Origin: Candidatus Uabimicrobium amorphum
GTDB taxonomy: Bacteria; Planctomycetota; Uabimicrobiia; Uabimicrobiales; Uabimicrobiaceae
Length of the DNA: 64,000 bases
Assembly (NCBI RefSeq): GCF_009002475.1
Contig: NZ_AP019860.1
Location: 1,860,001-1,924,000 of the forward strand
Direction: 5' to 3'
Positions 50,659-58,102 of this stretch are shown piece by piece. The notes beneath the pieces are model-generated. The model saw nothing but the letters and a program-made list of their open reading frames with translations. It was not told where the DNA came from and searched no databases. The position numbers were made by a program, and so were the translations under genes. Numbering within the stretch: the stretch's first letter is position 1; every line of letters starts with the position of its first letter.

Positions 50659-50955
50659 ATTGGTGCCCTCACCATCGAATTTAAGGTTTTAGCTTCGCTA
50701 AAAGCCTTAATTCTCATGCCTCTCCCACAGGGAGAGGCGTAATGCGTCTCTTTTGTAAAAAACAAAATTCACTTGAGTTGCGGGATGCTAGGTGCAGCGT
50801 TACTATCTTTATACAATACGGCGGTGTATGCGGCAGCACAACATAACACAAATGGAAGCAAATTTAGACGTGTTACGCCTCTCCCGTGGGAGAGGCATGA
50901 GACTTGTTGCTTTCAACGAAGCTGAAATCTACAAGTCGATGGTGAGGGCACCAAT
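50659..50955. mobile_element. 297-bp element bounded by long imperfect inverted repeats
   Basis: The left end (50659-about 50746) and right end (about 50868-50955) are reverse complements over some 88 bases. The outermost 20 bases (ATTGGTGCCCTCACCATCGA) pair exactly. Each arm also contains its own hairpin CCTCTCCC/GGGAGAGG. The centre, about 120 bases, is unique and non-coding; a 60-residue frame across it is not a gene. This is a MITE- or RAYT-like palindromic element of unknown family. The remaining 50496-50658 and 50956-50992 hold the MarR promoter and nothing else seen. Confidence 0.75.
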
Positions 50956-50992
50956 CCGAAGAAAGAACCCCTAATCTTAAACGAATCCTAAC

Positions 50993-53197
50993 CTACTTTT
51001 GCTGACGGATCGCCTCTTCCAACTGGGGTATTTCTTTGCGCAATCTCGCCGATTCCACATGCCCCAATTTTACAGCGCTTTTCCAATCGCTCAATGCTTG
51101 CCTGAATTTAGTTTTTTGTATGTACAATCCCCCACGTAAATAATAGCCTTCGGCATTTTGGGGATCGTCGCGCAAAGCTCTGCTGTAATCACTCAGCGCC
51201 TTATCCATTTTTCCCGCCAATTGAAAAAGAATACCTCGTGATAAACGCGTGTTGGCATCGCGTGAATTCAATTTTAAAGCTTTTGTGTAGTAATGCACCG
51301 CTTTTGCACTATTGTTTTTCATTTGATATATGACACCCGTCGCGGTATAAGCCAGGTAATTGTCTGGCTCAATGCGCATAGCGTGTTGGTAATCGCGAAG
51401 TGCGAAAGACAGTTGTTTTTGTAGTCGGTATACATAACCACGATTGATGTAATAATAATAAATACTCGGTTTGATACTAATTGCCGTAGAATAGCTTTTT
51501 ATGGACGCGTCTAATTTACCTTGCCTTTCGAGTAACTCACCTTGTGTTGCATACGCACGATGATACTCGCCATTGAGAGCGATCGCCTTTTTTAAATCAC
51601 TCGCTGCTTGTGCATAGTCTTTAGCAACCATATACAATCTACCGCGATTGTGATGCGCCTGATAAAAACGCGGATTCAAAGCCAGAGCCTTTGTATAATC
51701 AGCAATCGCTGCGTTATGGTCTTCTAGCTCTTCGTGTATTCTACCGCGATTGTAGAATGCGCGTGCATATCCAGAATTAAGACGGATAGAGGTGTTGTAG
51801 TCATCCAGAGCCTTGGGGTACTCTTTTGTCTTTTCGTATAGTAGAGCGCGATTATAGTAACTAAGCGGTGACCCAGGGTCTTTCGCAATCACATTATTGT
51901 AGTCAATAATCGCTTGGCGAATATCTTCTTTGTCTCCGGTCTGTCCAAGCACTAGTCCGCGGAGAAATTCATATTCTTTTGCGGTTTTTAACTGTGAAGA
52001 TTGTTGGAAAATTCTCTTGAGTGGTTTCAAGAAATGCATATCGAAAAACAACTCGTGGTGATCTTCACTATGACGCGCATAATCCAGCGCTTCGATCATC
52101 GCGCGATTCAAGTGCTTCAACTCTTGATTCGTCGTTTGTAGTTGCGCTTCTTTACTTTCCAATTTTTCATATGCAATCACTAAAAATACACTAAATCCAA
52201 AGACCGTTGTGATGAAAATGGCAAGAAAACTAAATAACAACATATGTTGTTTGATCATGGTGGATAATGTGTCCCATTTGGTGTATTTTCGCGCGAGTAT
52301 CGGACGTTTGTGTTGGTAATTCTTTAATTCCTGGTCTAATTGCCGGAAGCTTTCGTAGCGCCGCGCTGGATTACGCGAAAGAGCCTTAAGACAAATGGCT
52401 TCGAGATAAGGACAAACTTCGGGATTCAACTGATGGGGAGGAATAGGAGGTTTTTCTAAGATCTGTACAATAATATTTATGTTAGTAGTTCCTTGGTACA
52501 CCGTGCGCCACGTCAACGCTTCATAAAGCGTTGCCCCAAATGAATAAATATCACTGCGCTTGTTGGGGTTACCTTGCAACTGTTCAGGTGCCATATAATA
52601 AGCAGTTCCCAGCGCCTCTCCTGTATTTGTCAAATCGTCTTGGGCATGAATATTTTTTGCCAGTCCGAAGTCGAGTAACTTTGCCTGCCCTTCTTTTGTG
52701 ACAATAACATTGGCAGGTTTTATGTCGCGGTGTAAGATTCCACTACGATGTGCGTGTTCACATGCCTGGCAGATTTGCCGCAAAATCGTCACTAAAAAAT
52801 TTGGCTTCATGCGTCGGTCTTTAATCAAATTTGACAGAGGTAAACCATGAATGTATTCCATCGTGAAATGCAGTTGTGGAAAATCGCCAAATTCATAAAA
52901 TCTGACGATATTCGCGTGGTTTAATTGCGCAACGGCTTGCGATTCTTTTAGAAAGCGTTCTCTGTCTCCCAAATCTTTGTTCATAATGACTTTCAATGCA
53001 ATGACTCTTTGCATTTGCGGATCGTAGGCTTCGTACACAATTCCCATACCACCACGCCCGAGTTCGCGATTGATCAAATAGCGACCAAAATAACTTCCTT
53101 TGTTTAAAGAAGAATAGGCATCCTGCTCACGGGCATAGAAGCCTTTTTTCACATCAAAACGCGTTGTTTTATCTGAATCTTGTTGTGGAGATTTCAC
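50993..53197 (-). CDS. Serine/threonine kinase with nine TPR repeats
   Basis: 734 residues, start GTG at 53197 with a weak ribosome site. Kinase domain about 37-300: GRGGMG (47-52), Lys69, HRD 146-148, DFG 166-168, GTAYYMAPEQ. A membrane segment at about 315-340 (LLFSFLAIFITTVFGFSVFLV, given in part as FLAIFITTVFGF) is followed by a short helix. Residues about 425-720 are nine TPR units (for example YYNRALLYEKTKEYPKALDDY). The TPR array would lie across the membrane from the kinase. It is divergent from the STAND ATPase gene, with 140 bases between them. Confidence 0.93.
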   Translation of the reverse strand: MKSPQQDSDKTTRFDVKKGFYAREQDAYSSLNKGSYFGRYLINRELGRGGMGIVYEAYDPQMQRVIALKVIMNKDLGDRERFLKESQAVAQLNHANIVRFYEFGDFPQLHFTMEYIHGLPLSNLIKDRRMKPNFLVTILRQICQACEHAHRSGILHRDIKPANVIVTKEGQAKLLDFGLAKNIHAQDDLTNTGEALGTAYYMAPEQLQGNPNKRSDIYSFGATLYEALTWRTVYQGTTNINIIVQILEKPPIPPHQLNPEVCPYLEAICLKALSRNPARRYESFRQLDQELKNYQHKRPILARKYTKWDTLSTMIKQHMLLFSFLAIFITTVFGFSVFLVIAYEKLESKEAQLQTTNQELKHLNRAMIEALDYARHSEDHHELFFDMHFLKPLKRIFQQSSQLKTAKEYEFLRGLVLGQTGDKEDIRQAIIDYNNVIAKDPGSPLSYYNRALLYEKTKEYPKALDDYNTSIRLNSGYARAFYNRGRIHEELEDHNAAIADYTKALALNPRFYQAHHNRGRLYMVAKDYAQAASDLKKAIALNGEYHRAYATQGELLERQGKLDASIKSYSTAISIKPSIYYYYINRGYVYRLQKQLSFALRDYQHAMRIEPDNYLAYTATGVIYQMKNNSAKAVHYYTKALKLNSRDANTRLSRGILFQLAGKMDKALSDYSRALRDDPQNAEGYYLRGGLYIQKTKFRQALSDWKSAVKLGHVESARLRKEIPQLEEAIRQQK

Positions 53198-53337
53198 AGG
53201 GTTCTTTCTAAAATAGGTAGCAGCGATAGTAAATATTGACTTTTTATTTTACGGTAAAAAATCTCTTTTACAAGACACAAATTGCGTGCTAGTATCTTTG
53301 TAACTATCTATTTCCGTGGTTATGTTGGGGAAAATTT

Positions 53338-56300
53338 ATGAAAACGAACTGGAAAATACTCAAGGTGTTTCTGTCTTCTACCTTTAAAGATCTAGAACTC
53401 ACCCGTGATCGCTTGGCGAATATTTTTGAAACCATCGAACGTACGATCCTCAAAAGATCATTGACCATACGCCCTTATGATTTGCGCTGGCGCGATCGCC
53501 ATTCGGATGAACCGATTGTCGAGTGGTGTATACGCATGGTACGCCAGTGCGACTATTTTATCGGGATTTTGGGAAATCGCTATGGATGGCGTCCTCCCTA
53601 CCGCGCCGATGGAAAAGAAAATACCATCAATATTTCGATGACCGAAATGGAGATCAAAGAAGCTCTGGCGACGATCCCCCGCGAAAACCGTTTTTTTTGT
53701 TTCACTTCATTTCAAGATATCGAAGACGAAAACGAGGAAGACATCAAGGCCATGGAAAAACTCAAGGAATTCTTGCGCAGCAAAAAAGAGACGATCTTTG
53801 AGTGTGATAGTTTAGAACAACTCATGCAGTGCATCGAACAAAAATTCACCGAAACTGTCGACGCTCAGTTTCCACCTGACGTTATTGTTACCGCAGAACA
53901 ACTCAGTCGTTTAGAAGCACTAGATGAATTTATAGAGGAAAAACTCAAAGGCTTCGTGGGTCGCCAAAAAGATATTGAAGATTTGTGCAACTTTGCGGTC
54001 GGCGAAGAACGTGCCAACTATCTCGTGGTAAACGCGGTCGCTGGAACGGGGAAGTCGGCTCTAATGGGTAAGTTTATGCGCCACATCGATGAGCAAAAAA
54101 ACATGGTGCGTATCGCGCATTTTTTAAGTATAGATGGTGGGGCACGCGAAGTGAAAGAAATTCTATTGTCTCTAGTTGACCAACTACACAGCAACCAAAT
54201 CATTACTGAAGAACCGGAAAGTGAAATAAAATCTCTGCGCAACCAACTGCAAGAAGCGCTGGAAAACTATGACAAGCAACTACTCCTCATTATCGATGGT
54301 ATTGACGAGGTAGAAGAAGACGGTCGCTCTCTTTTCTGGCTACCACGCAATTTACCACAGAATATCCGCGTCGTAGTCACCACAAGACCAGTGGACACTC
54401 TAGAGGTTCTTAACACCTACCCATTTGTACAAACAAAACACTTGGAAGTTTTACATGAGCGCGATATTGCTCAAATCATTGACAACTACATGAAGGAACA
54501 CCAATTACAATACAATGAACAAGATCGCGAAATACTACAAAAAAATTGTGCGGGTAACCCTCTTTATCTAAAAGTGGGACTTGATGAATTGCGCGCTTCG
54601 GGAACTTCGGTAGCGCAGTTGGCCATGACTGTCGATGCTTTATTTCATCAAATATTGAATCGCCTAGAAGAGAAATATCAGCAAAAATTTGACAAGACGG
54701 GTGTCGGTGTTTCGGCAAAAGAGTTTTTTGAAAAGTACCTGGGGTTTATTGCCGCAGGTAGAACCGGTGTTTTGGAAAAAGAACTACAAGACATTCTAAA
54801 AATAGGTGATGACTTGCTTTTGCCTATTAGTAAATCATTGAGTAACTTTATTATTACCCGCAGTGGCTTTCTAAACTTTTTCCACCCTGAGTTTGAGCGT
54901 ACGATAAAAGCACGCATTGGCAAACAAAAAATGCGTGGTATGCATGAAGAATTGGCAACCTATTTTTCTCACAAAGGACTTGATTATGTACGCTCATTAG
55001 ATGAACTTCCTTATCAACTTCAGTGGAGCGAGCAATACTCCGAATTGCTAAAACTACTCACCTCCATCGTGTTCCTAGAGGGTAAAGGTCAACGTAACCT
55101 CATACAGGGCTTACGCGAAGATTTCCGTTTAGCACTGGACAATCAAGTTGTTGCCGTTCCCGAAAATTGTCGTGTAGAAATTTCTCCTGATATTTGCGTA
55201 GATAGAAACACCATACGTCTAATGTACAAGGCTTTAGAAATAGACTTTCACCTCCTACAACAACAACCACAGAGTATTTTTCATTGTTTGTGGAATCGCT
55301 GTTATTGGCATGACTGTCCCGAATTGGCGCAACGCTATCAACTAGAAATTTCCTCTGTAGAAAAAATGTACAAACTCGCCGAGAAATGGCGTCGCGAAAT
55401 AACACCGCGAAAGTTATGGTTGCGCAGTTTGCGCCCGTTGCCCCAGAGGATGGACTCGGCGATCATGAGTACTTTGCGCGGTCACAGTAAACCCATTCAA
55501 CAAATTCACATACACAAACACAAAGCCGCCTCTGCCGGACAAGATCACAGCGTAAAAATTTGGGATCTCAAAACAGAAATATGCCTATTTACCTTAAAAC
55601 ATCGCCACCAAGTAAATAGTGTGAACTGGCATCCACAAGGAAATTACCTCGCTTCGGCAGCCGAAGATGGTTGTGTCAAAATATGGAATGCACAAACAGG
55701 AGAAGAGATCCATAATTGGGACCACACCGGTAGTGTGAGTTCCGTAAAATGGAGTCACGATGGTTCCTATATTGCCAGTGGTTCTCGCGACGGTCAGGTA
55801 CGCGTATGGAGCTTGGACAAAAAAGAAATCATTGCGACTTTAGAGGGACACAAAGGTGGCGTTTTCTGTGTCGATTGGCATCCGGATGATGATTTGATCG
55901 CCTCTGCGTCAAAAGACCGCAATATCAATATATGGAAGTGGCAAGAACAACAATGTGTTGCGGTTCTTCGTGGTCACAGCGAACGAATTTTTTCCGTGTC
56001 TTGGAGTCATGATGGCTTGTACTTGGCTTCTGGAGCACATGACAATGAGGTACGTATTTGGGATTTTACCAAAGAAAAATGCACCGCCACTTTTCGCAAC
56101 CACACCAATGTCGTGAACGACGTACAATGGCATCCGCAAAAAAACGTTTTGGCTTCTGCTTCCCAGGACAAGACCATACGTATTTGGGATATCGAAAGCG
56201 GAGAGCAACTCTCTTGTTTAGAAGGCGCGGATGGGAAAATCGGCTGCGTTGCCTGGACAGCGAACAATGATTTAATTTCCGGCGGCGACGACCACTTAAT

Positions 56301-56823
56301 TCGTTTGTGGAATCCCAAAGTGGCGCAATTCACCATTCCCTTTGAAGAACAACACACCAAAATTAGAACCATCGCCTGGCATCCCAAGGGAACGCATGTC
56401 GCTTCTGTGCTAGAAAACGGTCACGTGCAAATTTGGGACGTAGAGAAGGCCAAAATATTTTGTACTCTGCGCACAGCCCCCCAAACCTTCGACGCGGTTT
56501 GGATTGATGACGAACAACTCGCTACACTAGATACGGACATTACTGTTTGGCTCTGGGAAAAACAACGACGCGAAGAGCAACTCGAATTCCAAAGCAACAA
56601 ACAACTATTTCAAAAATGGAAATCGTGTACGGTAGTCAGTGGTACTCACGCGGTACAAGAAGAACCACAAAGCACTCTTGTGATGTGCGACGAGGGAAAA
56701 ATGAGCTACTTTCCGGCTCCACTTAGTCACGCAGTATGCCTAGAATCTGGTTACTTGAGTGGCCATTCGCAGGCGTATTTGTACCTTTTTGAGATTATGA
56801 AGGAAAGTTTCGCTAGCGAATAG
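53338..56823 (+). CDS. STAND ATPase: DUF4062 - NACHT - WD40
   Basis: 1161 residues. Residues 5-125 form a DUF4062 domain (ILKVFLSSTFKDLELTRDRL opening, given as VFLSSTFKDL; catalytic-looking residues in YDLRWRDR), a region regarded as related to the TIR/SLOG fold. A NACHT-type ATPase follows at about 225-400: Walker A GTGKS (236-240), Walker B LLLIIDGIDE (315-324). A helical arm region spans about 400-700. Residues about 705-1080 are nine WD40 blades (VKIWDLKTE, IRIWDIESG). The order sensor-like effector, NTPase and WD40 receptor matches tripartite STAND NLR-like proteins, in bacteria often anti-phage; in eukaryotes the arrangement recalls TEP1 and NWD1. No partner gene or defence neighbour is adjacent. 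Function is inferred. Confidence 0.92.
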   Translation: MKTNWKILKVFLSSTFKDLELTRDRLANIFETIERTILKRSLTIRPYDLRWRDRHSDEPIVEWCIRMVRQCDYFIGILGNRYGWRPPYRADGKENTINISMTEMEIKEALATIPRENRFFCFTSFQDIEDENEEDIKAMEKLKEFLRSKKETIFECDSLEQLMQCIEQKFTETVDAQFPPDVIVTAEQLSRLEALDEFIEEKLKGFVGRQKDIEDLCNFAVGEERANYLVVNAVAGTGKSALMGKFMRHIDEQKNMVRIAHFLSIDGGAREVKEILLSLVDQLHSNQIITEEPESEIKSLRNQLQEALENYDKQLLLIIDGIDEVEEDGRSLFWLPRNLPQNIRVVVTTRPVDTLEVLNTYPFVQTKHLEVLHERDIAQIIDNYMKEHQLQYNEQDREILQKNCAGNPLYLKVGLDELRASGTSVAQLAMTVDALFHQILNRLEEKYQQKFDKTGVGVSAKEFFEKYLGFIAAGRTGVLEKELQDILKIGDDLLLPISKSLSNFIITRSGFLNFFHPEFERTIKARIGKQKMRGMHEELATYFSHKGLDYVRSLDELPYQLQWSEQYSELLKLLTSIVFLEGKGQRNLIQGLREDFRLALDNQVVAVPENCRVEISPDICVDRNTIRLMYKALEIDFHLLQQQPQSIFHCLWNRCYWHDCPELAQRYQLEISSVEKMYKLAEKWRREITPRKLWLRSLRPLPQRMDSAIMSTLRGHSKPIQQIHIHKHKAASAGQDHSVKIWDLKTEICLFTLKHRHQVNSVNWHPQGNYLASAAEDGCVKIWNAQTGEEIHNWDHTGSVSSVKWSHDGSYIASGSRDGQVRVWSLDKKEIIATLEGHKGGVFCVDWHPDDDLIASASKDRNINIWKWQEQQCVAVLRGHSERIFSVSWSHDGLYLASGAHDNEVRIWDFTKEKCTATFRNHTNVVNDVQWHPQKNVLASASQDKTIRIWDIESGEQLSCLEGADGKIGCVAWTANNDLISGGDDHLIRLWNPKVAQFTIPFEEQHTKIRTIAWHPKGTHVASVLENGHVQIWDVEKAKIFCTLRTAPQTFDAVWIDDEQLATLDTDITVWLWEKQRREEQLEFQSNKQLFQKWKSCTVVSGTHAVQEEPQSTLVMCDEGKMSYFPAPLSHAVCLESGYLSGHSQAYLYLFEIMKESFASE

Positions 56824-57160
56824 AATTTGTAAGAACTGACATTTCGATTGCTTATTCACTTAACTCTTTGTACAATGAAAATATAATTAGGGGCTGTCAT
56901 CAATTAATGAAATATACAGATTTTAAAACACACGCTAGGTGTCATCCCGCACTTGATGCGGGATCCACGAATAAAATTAGAAAGCTGTAAAAAATAAAGA
57001 ATTCTTATTTCTAAAAATATTTCTTCTTATTTTTGGTATTTTTATTTGTTAACTTGGATCCCTGCTTTCGCAAGGATGACACGAGAACGAAACAAATTTT
57101 CTAATTCATCACACGCCTGATATAATCTCAACATCAAATCTAGATTTTGAAAGATAACAT
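56824..57160. other. Intergenic region with a degenerate nested repeat element
   Basis: 337 bases. 56888-57120 has the ends of the 29517 element family: left end TAGGGGCTGTCATCAATTAA (18 of 20 match), right end a degraded copy (15 of 20). Within it 56940-57081 is bounded by TGTCATCCC...GGATCC and GGATCC...GGATGACA, the ends of the 21861 repeat family, as if one palindrome inserted in another. The -10 box for the next gene touches the right end. Confidence 0.65.
57121..57126 (+). promoter_or_regulatory. Extended -10 promoter of the PEP-CTERM gene
   Basis: TATAAT immediately after TGA (TGNTATAAT form), directly at the edge of the degenerate element; only a weak -35 (TTTCTA at 57098-57103). It lies 35 bases before the start codon. 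Confidence 0.5.
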
Positions 57161-57877
57161 ATGAAAATACCAAAAATACTATGTATTTCGATGCTTCTGT
57201 TTGTCTTACCCCAAGCAGTTTTTGCTGAGATTATCTTTATTGACGACTTTGTTGGATTTTCAAATGAAATATCCGATCAACAAACCTTCACCATCGATTT
57301 TGAATCTGGTAATTTACCTACATTCAATGACCCAAACTCTTCTCAATCAGTGAATATCAATGCGCTAAACAATATTAGAGGAAACGGTTTCGGAACAGCC
57401 CCCGCAAGTGGAGCTTTGCAGGGAGGAGTAAATCGTAATGACAATTCAACAAGAATTATTACCTTTACATTTTCAGAAGAAGTAAATTCTTTTGGACTCT
57501 CCATCGGAGACATGTTTGATGCTCCAGGAACCTTTCGATTAACTACGAACACAGGCATTACTTTTCTCGACGCAACAGCCTTTTTTCCTAATGGAGGAAC
57601 TGGTCAGGTTACGGATACCATCACAGGATCAACCTTTACCGGGGGTAATGGGCTACACGTTTTTTTTGGCGTTACCGATAGTAATCCGTTTAACTCTGTC
57701 ACATTAACACACATAGATGCCCCAGGAAATGCGGCAGACAACTTTGTCATTGACGACGTCGTCGTGGGTACCGCTGTGCCAGAACCATCGACATACATAC
57801 TGCTATTTGTATTGGCAGTAGGTGCTTGGTTTTACAAAAATAAGAAAGCAGTGTATGCGAAAGAAAGTACGAATTAA
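57161..57877 (+). CDS. PEP-CTERM sorting-signal protein
   Basis: 238 residues. Signal peptide 1-22 (ending AVFA). The middle is a Gly/Asn/Thr-rich beta domain with FTFSEEVNSFGLSIGD, a pattern seen in PEP-CTERM secreted proteins. The C-terminus holds the sorting signal: VPEPS at about 206-210, then a hydrophobic segment (TYILLFVLAVGAWFY) and basic tail KNKK. Such proteins are processed by an exosortase (EpsH family) and exported to the surface, often with exopolysaccharide. No exosortase gene lies in the window. A hairpin follows. Confidence 0.9.
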   Translation: MKIPKILCISMLLFVLPQAVFAEIIFIDDFVGFSNEISDQQTFTIDFESGNLPTFNDPNSSQSVNINALNNIRGNGFGTAPASGALQGGVNRNDNSTRIITFTFSEEVNSFGLSIGDMFDAPGTFRLTTNTGITFLDATAFFPNGGTGQVTDTITGSTFTGGNGLHVFFGVTDSNPFNSVTLTHIDAPGNAADNFVIDDVVVGTAVPEPSTYILLFVLAVGAWFYKNKKAVYAKESTN

Positions 57878-57896
57878 AAGACCTCATAATGCCCAT

Positions 57897-57935
57897 CTAA
57901 TAGGAGACATCAAAAAATTTGGTATCTCCTATTAG
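57897..57935 (+). terminator. Terminator of the PEP-CTERM gene
   Basis: An 11-bp perfect stem (57897-57907 with 57925-57935) over a 17-base loop, 20 bases after the stop, followed by ttt. Confidence 0.65.
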
Positions 57936-58102
57936 TTTCGTCTACCAAATACACGATTGTTCCCGCCAAAATTCACATCATCTACAATCAATGTTCTTCT
58001 ATCATGCAAACGTTGGCTCCAATAGTATTCAAAAAACTAAGAAATATTTACCCAACTGCGAAGTAACAAAAAAATTTCGTCAATAAACAAACAGGTTGTC
58101 TC

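Noticed and set aside
50792-50974. 60-residue open frame within the inverted-repeat element
   Set aside because: It lies in the arms and centre of the palindromic element and has no ribosome site or similarity.
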